From Campanula takesimana (Eukaryota; Streptophyta; Magnoliopsida; Asterales; Campanulaceae), in assembly GCA_026119855.1 (NCBI GenBank), contig JAOWBW010000861.1, positions 186,001 to 250,000 on the forward strand: DNA of 64,000 nucleotides, given 5' to 3'. The notes beneath the pieces are model-generated. The model worked only from the letters and a program-made list of their open reading frames with translations, did no database searches and had not been told where the DNA came from. Below are positions 54,780-64,000 of the stretch, piece by piece. Numbering within the stretch: the first letter of the stretch is position 1; each line of letters begins with the position of its first letter. Made by a program: the position numbers and the translations under genes.

Positions 54780-56232
54780 ATGCCTTGTTTGTTTTTTTAA
54801 TTCAGATCTGAAATGGGTATATTTGTCTGAGCGAGTCAGACACTGGAGCGTTCAGTGTGTTTGGTTTTCCTCCTCTGAATCAGACGTGAGCCACTGAATT
54901 ACCTCTGAAGCCTTCAGACATAAAATCAAGTCTTATTTGCCTCTGAATCAAATTTGGACAAAAGTATCCTTGCTATATTTCATAAATTCCAACCATACCC
55001 TTCTCATTTCTTCTTTCTCAAACGTTCCTCTCTCTTGGCCTCTCTCCTCAGTCCTCTCTTCCTCCATAGATCTGACCTCACGCTCAGATCGTTTCTTCTT
55101 CTTATCCATTGCCGTCACCTCCACCGTCGTTCTCGCCTCCATCTTGCAGTCCTCCGGTAACGACCGCCCCTATTTTTGTGTTGATCGACACATAGAATAC
55201 ATCACAGAGGCGGAGATAGACGCCGGAGGAGGCGAGGATGTCGCCGGATTTCCGGAAAGAAGAGGCGGCGGGATTAGGCTGGAACATGAGTTTAATCGGA
55301 GGGTAAGGGTCAAATGAGAGATTAGGGTTAGGTTTAATAGAAAGGGTTTCTTCGTCGAATGAAACGAAGAAAGAATTACTCCAGATCTGAGTGTGAATCA
55401 TTGCAGGATTGGGGTTAGATTCACCGGAAATTTTGGAAATTTCATGATTTCATGATTTTGAAACCCACCCAAACACACCTGTACTGTTGAAATTTCAAAA
55501 AAAAAAAAATGTTGTTGAATCAAAGTGTACATCCTTTCTCAAGTCTTTGGCGTATAGTTCCATTAATTACTCACTTCATCCCAATTTAATGATCTTCATC
55601 GTTTAGTGTACCCATTTTTCATTATCTCCAAAAAGTTCTTCTACATTTCTACAATTTCATGGCTTAAAATGTTTGCATAAACAAACGATATAGCTAGTGA
55701 TTAGAATTCAAAATTGACTTCATATTACCTTATAAAAAGATTCTGAATAGTTCATTAATTACGATCTTCATGAAGTTCTTCTCATTTCTATTTAGGCTGT
55801 GGATATAGCTAGTGAAGCAGTTCATATCCTTAAAAAGTTTGAATAGTCAAACGTTCGGAGAGAGTTATATTTCAAATTAAATTCTTTGACAACTTTCTTC
55901 AATGGGGTTTTTTCGTCATCCATTTAATTTTAATTTCAGTTCTTACCAATTGCTTTCCAAGAATCACAACTTCCTTGCAATTTGGGTAGAAATTTGGTTA
56001 ATTATTAGGGTTGCTTCTTTAAAAGGGATTTTTTCAAAGAGAAATAATTTTAAATTTATCTAATATTTGAAAAGGTTAAAATGGTAAACAGACGCATTTC
56101 AGAAAAGGAATTCAGATGAAAAAACAAACAACTTGAACAATTCAGAAATCAGGCTGCCTCTTATTGATTCAGACAAATTCAGATGTGAAATCAGATTTCA
56201 GGACTTAACACTTAAAAAAAACAAACGCCACC
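54780..56232. mobile_element. PIF/Harbinger-like element (1.45 kb)
   Basis: Inverted ends (TGCCTTGTTTGTTTTTTTAA against GGTGGCGTTTGTTTTTTTTA) are flanked by TTA (54777-54779, 56233-56235). The sub-terminal regions are rich in inverted TTCAGA/TCTGAA motifs. 54990-55330 is GC-richer with a gene-like 5' UTR look and an open plus frame, but no transposase motif was seen. A degraded Stowaway (~55565-55870) lies inside. Confidence 0.72.
55565..55870. mobile_element. Degraded, rearranged Stowaway MITE
   Basis: TCACTTCATCCCAATTTAAT start, CTTAAAAAGTTTGAATAGTC near the end. The GATCTTCAT/TTCTTCTCATTTCT segments appear twice, so it has an internal duplication. Related to the 179-bp family. Confidence 0.5.
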
Positions 56233-56365
56233 TTAGTGGTATTTGGGTGTGCGTAAAGGCCTCCTTTAGTGAGAGTTTTCAAAGTTTGACTACTACAAGA
56301 AGCAAGTGGAGAACCTTTATCCTTCAACCTTTATCCTTCATGGTCTATAGGCCTTAAGTTGTATG

Positions 56366-56873
56366 TGTTAGATCCGACGGGTCTAGCCCAATTATGTGAC
56401 CTGCGGGTTCAACTTAGTACGTGAACCAAAATTATTGATACGGACCTAATTAATTAATTTTAGTCAAATAACATTATGGGCTAACTTAATGTAGTCATCT
56501 AGTACAATTAAAAATTGTACAAAACATTAATGGGCTCAATATCTTTCTACGCACCTTGATGGACGGTGGAGATCGATTAGGTTTAGGGTTTTGGTTCCAT
56601 CTCCTGCCTATTTATATTAATGTCTTTTGGGAATTAGGGTATCATAACTTTTGCCCTACCGCTCCTAAAACAAAATACACACACTCCATCGTATGTGCAA
56701 TAGGCCAAGGAGGTGAAAATCAAGACTAAGTTCGAAGGCTCGTTCCGCATTATTATCTGGATTCAACTTTTCAATGGCTTCCGGTATGTCTTCGATTCAT
56801 TCTTTTTGTTCATATGAAAATTGATCTGCTACTTGATTATGACTTCAAGTCTTAAGAGCTTAATGCCTTTACA
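56366..56873 (+). repeat. Copia 5' LTR (element truncated)
   Basis: Begins TGTTAGATCCGACGGGTCTA and ends CCTTTACA, followed after two bases by GTGGTATCAGAGCG, the Met-tRNA primer site (56876). TATA-like CTATTTATATTAA lies near 56610. Non-coding sequence follows, then a solo LTR at 57353. No gag or pol and no 3' LTR seen. Confidence 0.78.
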
Positions 56874-57352
56874 TTGTGGTATCAGAGCGTGGTTTATTTT
56901 TATATGAACATGATTACGCTTATTGTACTTACTTATTTTGGCCAGTGGTGTATGTTTCGTTCACTGTTTAAATGAGTACACAAGCAATTATAAACACGAA
57001 TGCGGGTCATTATTGTATTGTGTTGATTTCCACTACTTTTATCCATGAACATATGATACAGATTGTTTTTCTCCTTTGATTAAAATACTATATGATTTGA
57101 CCTTAGTGACGTGGTTTAAATTTCACATCTTGAGTTTTATTCCTAATAAGTAAATTAGAAAATTTCCAAATTACTATTACAGTATAATGGTTTATTAAAA
57201 TTTAATGGAAATATTCTCTAATTAATTTTCTGGTGGAATTGATTTCATGTGAGTTTTTAATATAAAAACATGTCGTCAATCATTGAATCGGAGATCTGAG
57301 AATGCAATTCTTCTTATGACTCATAATATAATGATTAGTGTTTATATCTTTA
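56874..57352 (+). other. Non-coding internal start of the truncated Copia
   Basis: Primer site at 56876-56889, then AT-rich sequence with no gag. It could be the leader of a small non-coding element. Confidence 0.45.
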
Positions 57353-57789
57353 TGTTGGGTTAATGCCTTTGAATTTGGGACGCCGAGTTAAAGGATTAAA
57401 CAACAGAGAGATTTCGTAATTCCGGGACAGAACGCAGAAGGAAGGTTTCCAAGTCAGTTTTGGACTAGGTTTCCAAGTTCTTAAGAGATTTTGAGATAAA
57501 CTTTACTAGTATAAATAGAGGCCAGTAGTTTAGATTAAAATCACACCTCAGATTGTCATAGACAAATTATTAGAGTGCTCAGAGAGATCTGTAATTCTAC
57601 AGTTGCAGAGTTAGGAATTTTGTGATCAAAATTCGGGCAGCAGTAATAGTGTGATCTTGTAATCGTTTCTCCAGATTGATAATAATATTCTCTCCCCTCC
57701 CCGTGGACGTAACCAAGTTGGTGAACCACGTAAATCTGTGTTCTTGTGATTGCTCGCTTTTCTTATCAAGTCTTGTTATTGCTCTAACA
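57353..57789 (+). repeat. Solo LTR of another Copia element
   Basis: 437 bp from TGTTGGGTTAATGCC to TTGCTCTAACA, flanked by the perfect 5-bp duplication CTTTA (57348-57352, 57790-57794). It has TATAAATAG near 57511 and a poly(A)-type ATAATAATATT. No primer site or polypurine tract adjoins it, so it is a recombination product. Confidence 0.9.
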
Positions 57790-57794
57790 CTTTA

Positions 57795-58690
57795 AATATA
57801 TGACTGTGTATGAGTTCATAATTTAAAAGAATAATAAAAGGTAGAGAAAACTACCTTTTAATCCCTGACTAATACTCGATCTACGTTTTAAGACAATGAT
57901 ATTTTTGACTTACGGCCTAATCCTATAAAATATTTTATCTAACCAAATAATCCCTCATCACTTTAAAATGGGATAAGTACACCCATTTTCTCTCTACAGC
58001 AACACAAACACACACACTCTCTACTTTCTCTCTCTATCTCCCCTCCTGCTCCTGCGACCCCTCCCTCCCTCCTCCTCCTCCAGCGACCCCCCGTCCACCT
58101 CCTCCGGCGACCCTCCGATCCACCTCCTCCGGCGACCTCCCCGTCCACTGCCACCTCCTCCGTTGACCTTTCTCTCTCAAATCCCTCACCGTTGACCTTT
58201 CTCTCTCAACTCCGGCGACACCTCCCCTCCCCTCCGACCAAACTACGACGACCCCTCCGCGACCATCTTCCCTCCCAATCTCCGGCGACCCTCTCCCGTC
58301 CCCTACCGCCGGCGACTCACTCCCCTCTCCCTGACAAAACACACTCCTTGTTCCGACGTTTTACTCCGGCAAAAGTTTCCTGTGCCCTCTCTATTTTCTG
58401 CAGATCCGTATGTCTCCCATAACCGGCGCATCCCTTCTTCTCCGAAGGGCCGGGTTTCTTCCTCAAAGCCAACGACGATAATGTCCTTTAAACTCCAGCA
58501 GTTTGTTTTAACTGATCTGGCCCTCTCAAAACCACTGCTCTCCGTCTGCGGCCCAGTCAACTTCTTCTGTTCAGCTGCAGATTCCGACCACATACCATAG
58601 ACGAATTTCTATTTAGATCTATGATGATTTCGGCAATCGGAATAAAGAACTGGTCATTGCCGGCGGAGAGCACTAGAAAATTATAAAGAT
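57795..58690. other. Pyrimidine/GC-rich tract of unknown origin
   Basis: 57795-57960 is AT-rich. From 57980 the plus strand is CT-rich, then CTCCGGCGACC-rich, with a repeated CGTTGACCTTTCTCTCTCAA at about 58154 and 58190. It looks like a plant 5' UTR and start of a coding region (possibly captured), but no frame is convincing. It may belong to the left part of the Tat-2 LTR. Confidence 0.35.
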
Positions 58691-58916
58691 GAGGTGATGT
58701 CTCGTACGAGACATTGATGTCTCGTACGAGACATCCAGTACAAAAGTATTGTTTTGCCCTTATCTAAAGTTCTGATGTTCAGTTTACCCCCTAAATAATG
58801 AAGTCAGTCAGGAACTTAACGAAACATGCCAAAACTAACGAGTTTTCATCAAAACACGAAGGTGAGACACGAGAGTAGTGTAATCATAAATTTGAGTTCA
58901 AAATGGGGTGTCTACA
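58691..58916 (-). repeat. Tat-2 3' LTR, inner end
   Basis: On the minus strand the LTR starts TGTAGACACCCCATTTTGAA right after GCCGAGGGGCTC, the same purine block as in Tat-1. It contains two perfect palindromes with core GTCTCGTACGAGAC (58697-58714 and 58716-58735). The outer (left) limit could not be fixed. Confidence 0.7.
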
Positions 58917-59249
58917 GAGCCCCTCGGCGACGATACTTATGAAAGAAGAAACGTCTTCGATAGAAAAGACACCATTTAGAACTTTGGGTATGGTCGTGCT
59001 GAAAAGCTCCGTACGTATTCCTCTGAAGGAAATCAGACCAAATGTAGTTCGACTCAAAAAACACGCAAAAACGGTCGTTCGAGGTATTTTGAAAATCGTT
59101 TTGAAAGCAATACTGCAGTAAGTAAAGTTTAGAGCCTAGAGAGTAACCCATACTGAGGAATCAATATCATTGACTCAATTCTGAATATACCCTCTGTTGT
59201 TGATAGAGTGTCGCGGTTGACGGTGCCCAGTCATGACTCACTTGCTCGC

Positions 59250-59335
59250 CAATGTAGGACTTGATTGGTTGCCAATGTAGGACTTAATCGGTTTAGCAAT
59301 GTAGGACTTGATTGGTTGCCAATGTAGGACTTCGT
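59250..59335. repeat. Short ~22-bp repeats in Tat-2
   Basis: Four units of GCCAATGTAGGACTTGATTG with small changes. Confidence 0.88.
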
Positions 59336-59349
59336 TGGAGTTGTAGGGG

Positions 59350-60030
59350 AATATCGTCAATCAAATGGCCGAAGCTGATTTGAAAGTACTGGACATTATC
59401 CTCTTTCAATGGCCGAAACTGATTGAAAGTACTGGATCCCTAGATGATCTCTATCAATGGCCGCAACTGATTGAAAGTACTGAACATGTCCTCAATCAAT
59501 TCATCATTAAAAGTACTGGACGATTTTGATGCCGGTTCCGGACTTTGTAAATATCCTCAATCAAATGGCCGAAGCTGATTTGAAAGTACTGGACATTATC
59601 CTCTCTTAATGGTCATAGCTGATTGAAAGTACTGGATGCTTTTGATGTTGATGTAGATTTGTAGATTTCTGAATATCCTCTATCAATGGCCGTAGCTGAT
59701 TGAAAGTACTGGACATTATCCTCTCTCAATGGCCGTAGTTGATTGAAAGTACTGGATGCAGAATCTCTTGATTTGATGTAGATTTATAGACTTCTGAATA
59801 TCCTCTATCAATGGCCGTAGCTGATTGAAAGTACTGGACATTATCCTCTCTCAATGGCCGTAGCTGATTGAAAGTACTGGATGCAGAATCTCTTGATTTG
59901 ATGTAGATTTGTAGATTTCTGAATATCCTCTATCAATGGAATTAGCTGATTGAAAGTACTGGACATTCTCCTCTCTCAATGGCCATAGCTGATTGAAAGT
60001 ACTGGATGCAGAATCTCTTTATACCGGTTC
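59350..60030. repeat. Tandem array in Tat-2 with 125-bp higher-order unit
   Basis: Basic ~40-bp unit CAATGGCCGTAGCTGATTGA plus AAGTACTGGACATTATCCTC. From 59671 a two-unit block plus ATGCAGAATCTCTTGATTTG repeats every 125 bp (starts 59671, 59796, 59921). Same place in the element as the 114-bp array of Tat-1. Confidence 0.9.
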
Positions 60031-62076
60031 CGGGCTTTGCTGAAGTTTGATGTTGAGTATTCAGAATAAGTAGTCTGAACTCTGTGGGGATCATTTGATC
60101 GCTGTTGATTTTTTTTAGCATGTATCGGTTTTTGTGTACCTGTTAATACAACAAGTAGAACCTATTCTAGCAAGCAATTTAGCTTTGATTTTAGTTTGTA
60201 ATTAGACCCATGTGGCGGTGACAAATTTATGTGCATGCCCGATCGGTCAACCTTGGTGTAAGTAGTGTAAATAGTATGGATTCATGATGGGATGTTTATT
60301 AGTGATGAACTGTATGTATTGATTTGTGTGTGGGGGGGGGACAAGTGTTTGACAAGTTGGGACCTAATCAGGTTTTCAGCAGAGATGATGTGGAGTTTCT
60401 GTAATGGTTGTCTCGTGTGAGACTCGTTTTCCTTGTGCAAAATGATCCGTCCAGATCGTTCCTTTGGTCATGTCGTGTCAAAGGAGACGACTATTTGTCC
60501 GAAAACTAATGATATTGATTAATGTGCAAGCTCTAAGTAGGCTAGGCGTACTTTTGAATCACTCTAGAATTCCATGTCCTAAAGTCTCTGGTGAAGGTGA
60601 TGGGAGACGTTATCTATTGCCCCATGTTTATCTAATGTGTGGTCTAAGTCAAGCCCCAAGAATCTTGTATGTTGTAGATGACTTCGTGAACAGGCTTATG
60701 AGGCTGTTTTTTTACTTGAAGAAGAGTGATCTCCCGCTTGTTGGATTTGAGGAAGGTTGAAGAAGAAATGATTTAAAGAATGTTCTCCCTATATTTTTTT
60801 TGTGACGCACCCTGATTTTTGCCTAGACCGCCCTTTCGGGTTTTTAATCTAGCGGGCATCTCTTTTGCGTCTCTTTTCATTTTTTTTTCACAGAGTATGA
60901 ACTCGAAGATGACTCGGAAAGAAGAGAAGAGTAGTATTGTCTCTTATTTGGGGAGAGACATGCAAGATTTTTGGGTTTGAATGTATTAGGCAATTTAGCT
61001 ATCGACTTGGCTTTTTGGGAAGTGTATTCCAAGCATCGACTATTTGGGAATACCACACTATGTAGTGAGAGTAAGAGGCATAGTAGATAGCCCCTAGTGT
61101 GGATTTACTTTGACGAGTTCGTACGTCTCTAGAATTAATAGACTAGGGAAAGAAAGGATCAAAAGCCCCTATCCTTGATGCTTGGATTTAAAGAATGCAT
61201 ACGAGGGTGGGGAAGAGGAAGCCCATAGACTCAACGAAGAACGCTACTTTGCTCAAAGTACTAGAAAGATAGTTCTACCTTTAATGGACCCTAGTATTTA
61301 TTTTTGATGTCTTAAGTGTTTGTCCAGTTCATTTTTGCAAGTGAATCATCTAGAAATGTCTTGACAAGTTTTGAGGAGAAGGTCTAATCATTAGTGCGCA
61401 TCTTCGGATTTTTTCATGAGTGATATCTACGGATGATGGAGATGATCTTCACGTTAGGAGTCTCATTTTTCTTCATTTGGATTTGATCTTCGTTGTAGGA
61501 GGGGGTGAGAGGCCTCCTTTTTTACTTCATTGTGTGTGGTTGAAACTCCTTCTTTGTGGGGTTGTGAAAGCTTGAGAGTTTTTTTTTTTTTTTTTTTTTG
61601 ACTCTCAAAGCTTGAATTGGGTAGTCCCACTTTTGTTTGGGAATGATAATGCCTTTAACTTTTCCGATTGTGGTCCTTCGACTTTTAACATGAGCGCGGT
61701 GATAGTAATGTGTAGCCCCTAGGCCTTCTCACTTGTTTAGACATTTCTATTATCAATTGCAAGGTTTTAGATTAATGACGATTATTGTTTGCAGATCCAT
61801 TTTATGAATTAAAGAGATATTCAAAAGGTAGAACAACCTTAGAGAAGTGTATAGGAAATGGGAATGACTTTTATTAATAACTAGAATTCAAAACAGACTC
61901 GATAGTTTAGTTGACACAAACTAGAGAGGAGGGAGATGGACTAGAATGATAGAACGACTCTTCGAGTTCATACTAGGATTTAAACCTATTATATTTCTAA
62001 GGAGAAAGGGGGGGTAGTTGTAGCCCCAAAGTGGTGATCTTGATTTCTTCTTGAGGCTTCATTCTTCTTTGTGTAG
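60031..62076 (-). other. Tat-2 non-coding region
   Basis: No protein domain. Holds one GCCTAGACCGCCC block (60815-60860), a degenerate TGTCTCGTGTGAGAC (60409-60424) and a T run at ~61577-61600. Confidence 0.45.
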
Positions 62077-62346
62077 CTAAGGGAGAGGGTTGATAGTAAC
62101 ACTTGGTATCTCTATTTCCTTCTTATCAATGAGGTCTTGGATGACATCTTTCAAGTGGTGACAAGAGTTGGTGTCATGGCCGGGATCATTGTGAAACTTG
62201 CAGAATGAGGGGATACGATCGTAGTGATAGTTTATCTTGTGAGTAGTCCCTCTTCTAGGTTTTATTTTGCCTTCCTTTAAGAGGATGTCAAGGAGACCCT
62301 CTTGAGTAACTCCTTCAAGATTATCGTAGTGCCTTGTCGTTCCCAT
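62077..62346 (-). CDS. gag: Tat-2 gag-like zinc-finger ORF
   Basis: A minus-strand frame with LLDILLKEGKIKPRRGT, then FCKFHNDPGHDTNSC (Cys-His-His-Cys spacing) and HHLKDVIQDLIDKKEIEIP, matching the module of Tat-1 (WCAFHNYHGHDTDDC) position by position. It overlaps the end of the coiled-coil ORF in another frame, so a frameshift probably separates one original protein. Confidence 0.78.
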   Translation of the reverse strand: MGTTRHYDNLEGVTQEGLLDILLKEGKIKPRRGTTHKINYHYDRIPSFCKFHNDPGHDTNSCHHLKDVIQDLIDKKEIEIPSVTINPLP

Positions 62347-62768
62347 TTTAGTAAATTTGGATATATTAGGATCACAGAGCCGCAGAGCCGCCTCTTCTTC
62401 TTAGGCGTGGTTGTTTCACAAAGGGCTTCGGCCTCCTTTCTATAGCATTCCTTTTGAGCTTGCAAGCGTGCTTGAAGTGTGCCGATCTTATTCTCGTAGA
62501 ACTTCTCTTGAGTTTGTAGACGGGTTTGGAATGCCTCAATCTCTTTCTTGTGACACTCTTCTTGGGCTTGTAGGCGACCGTGAAGGGTTTCGACTTCTTT
62601 CTCACAGTAATCCCCTTGGGTTTGTAAGCGGGTCATGAATTCTCCCTCCATTTTCTGCTTGAAGTTAGTGTATACGGCAGTGGCGCCTACTTCGACCATT
62701 TGACTTACTTCTCCTTTTAGTCGGGTATTGAGATCATGGGCCTCTTGCATAGGCTTTATGGTGGACAT
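62277..62768 (-). CDS. Tat-2 coiled-coil ORF upstream of the zinc finger
   Basis: Starts MSTIKPMQEAHDLNTRL. The centre is four related ~20-residue heptad units (LQAQEECHKKEIEAF, LQTQEKFYENKIGTL, LQAQKECYRKEAEAL), a strong coiled coil. The last ~45 residues lie beyond the zinc-finger overlap and look out of frame. It probably forms the N-terminal, self-associating part of a short gag-like protein. No capsid domain was recognised. Confidence 0.65.
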   Translation of the reverse strand: MSTIKPMQEAHDLNTRLKGEVSQMVEVGATAVYTNFKQKMEGEFMTRLQTQGDYCEKEVETLHGRLQAQEECHKKEIEAFQTRLQTQEKFYENKIGTLQARLQAQKECYRKEAEALCETTTPKKKRRLCGSVILIYPNLLKWERQGTTIILKELLKRVSLTSS

Positions 62769-63086
62769 GGTGTTGGAAGAGTTCAGAACGATCTATTTGC
62801 GATTCGGACGGACCTAATGGTATAGAGATTGCGTTAAAGTCGGCTTTATGAGGTGTATAGGCTTAGGAGTGAGTGTAAGTTTACCAAACAAGCATAGCAC
62901 AGAGACTGTCACGGACAAAAGAGTATGCCTCGTACGAGACAAGGATGTCTCGTACGAGACATCCAACACAAATCACAAAATTTCAGATTTTAATCCTAAT
63001 TTTGGTCGGACGGAACTTAATCCGTTTTGGGGGGTTTCTATCTAATATCCTGGAATAGTGGATTCTGTCACCCTAGAATATGAGCC
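62769..63086 (-). other. Tat-2 leader (partial)
   Basis: Non-coding. Contains a perfect 22-bp palindrome with core GTCTCGTACGAGAC (62943-62964) and a half-degraded copy just before it (62927-62941). Confidence 0.55.
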
Positions 63087-64000
63087 TGTTGGGTATGCTT
63101 ATCTCTTAACCCTCTTATTTATGTTAGAATTGATTGATACCATCACCTATGAGTATTTTATGGACTTTAGGACCCTATGTAAGAAGTTTTATAACTTCAA
63201 TTTTTAGCTTAGTCCATTTTATAGTATATGCTTAGAATATAGGACTTGGAGCGAAAAGGAATGAGGAACTAAGCAAGACTGTGGTCTCTGCGCAGGACAT
63301 CACTGCGCAGGTCTCCTCTGCGCAACATTCTACCTTGCTCAGTTTTCAATGCATTCAGATCATCTAACTTGGAAAACGCTTAGAAGATGCAAGCTTATTA
63401 AAGTGCTGAGGTGTGCATAAATGACAAAGCAAGCACACTCAGCATATCCAACGATGGAGATGCGCTCAAGTGAAATATTTCAAATGAAGACAGCCGTCAA
63501 CCTTCTAGAAGAAGCTTTTGAATTTGGTCTTCATACTCCGTCTCCAACGGCTCAAAGGCACCTGCGTACCAATCATATTGTGACAGGTCATCAACCTTGA
63601 TCAGAGCCCCAACGGCTATAAAGGACACCTGCGCACCAATCATATAGTGCCAGCTCATTGTCCTTGCTCAGAGCACCAACGGCTAGTTTTAATCTCTCTG
63701 CTATAAATAGCCTGCTCATCTTCATTTCCAAGTTGCTAGAGTTTGTGCTTTCATAAGTATCCTTGAAGTTAAGAAGATTGCTGCTTATAATCCCAGATTC
63801 TCAAGATCAACCTTCAAACCTTCATACCTTCAAACTCCTGCCCAGATCCTAAGCCTTACATCACCAGAATTCTTCGTGCTCTTCATCTCATAGATTTATA
63901 GAGCCCAGAATTTCTGACACACACACACCTCTTGAAGCTTCGATCATATAGATCTTACTTCTTGAGAAACACCGGTTTAGTCTAGGATTTGCTCTTCATA
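63087..64000 (+). repeat. LTR of a second Sirevirus-like Copia (cut by window end)
   Basis: Starts TGTTGGGTATGCTTATCTCT and follows the SIRE-1 LTR in order: ATGGACTTTAGGA, GTAAGAAGTTTTATAACTTC, TATAAATAG at ~63711, (AC)n, GAAACACCGGTTTAGTCTAG. It is clearly diverged, so a related but distinct family. It carries repeated CTGCGCA in place of the CCGCA motifs of SIRE-1. Confidence 0.85.

Larger units (their letters stand above)
58691..63086 (-). mobile_element. Tat-2: second pol-less Tat-like Gypsy element (partial)
   Basis: Minus orientation: gag-like coiled-coil and zinc-finger ORFs at 62077-62768, arrays at 59250-60030, purine tract and LTR at the left. It shares with Tat-1 the purine tract, the zinc-finger module and the GCCTAG(A/G)CCGCCC block. 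No polymerase genes. The 5' side is cut by a Sirevirus LTR at 63087; its 5' LTR lies outside the window. Confidence 0.78.

Noticed and set aside
58034..58600. Gly/Arg-rich minus-strand and Pro/Ser-rich plus-strand ORFs
   Set aside because: Low-complexity readings of a CT/CCGGCG-rich tract; no domain and no consistent codon pattern.

Overview
The window is nuclear DNA of a flowering plant, almost certainly a eudicot. It is AT-rich, full of Stowaway-type MITEs with CTCCCTCCGTCCC termini, carries Copia and Gypsy (Tat-type) LTR retrotransposons, and has one clear intron-containing plant gene. No bacterial, CRISPR or rRNA content was seen. The species cannot be named from sequence alone.

Layout. 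1-4029: C-rich repeat, remnants, two MITEs and possible host exons. 4030-8340: long LTR, leader and broken gag of a Gypsy element, with a 1.3-kb MULE inserted in the LTR. 10001-40198: a three-layer nest. A short-LTR Copia on the minus strand (Copia-1) is split by a 13.5-kb Sirevirus-like Copia on the plus strand (SIRE-1, 12557-38029). The 3' LTR of SIRE-1 is split by a 12-kb pol-less Tat-like Gypsy (Tat-1, 25821-37794). All three layers have matching 5-bp target duplications, and the LTR differences seen by eye fit the nesting order.

40204-49800: host sequence. A hAT element lies in a putative exon. A stack of Stowaway MITEs holds an organelle-like fragment. A MULE follows, then a complete three-exon actin-depolymerizing factor (ADF) gene on the minus strand, the only convincing host gene, with MITEs in both introns. 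49900-58000: AT-rich intergenic DNA with a foldback MULE, a MITE broken by another transposon, a PIF/Harbinger-like element, a Copia 5' LTR and a solo LTR with target duplication. 58690-63086: a second pol-less Tat-like element (Tat-2, minus strand), cut at its 5' side by the LTR of another Sirevirus (63087 to the window end).

Most notable: (i) the downstream ORF of SIRE-1 looks like a spliced gene with its own 24-codon first exon and a 681-bp intron; (ii) a strand-biased short motif, RCCGCAY, occurs about 40 times in SIRE-1, while the related LTR at 63087 carries a different repeated motif; (iii) each Tat-like element carries its own family-specific palindrome around CGTACG, plus tandem arrays next to its 3' LTR. 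Nearly all transposon ORFs are interrupted, mostly by single nonsense codons.
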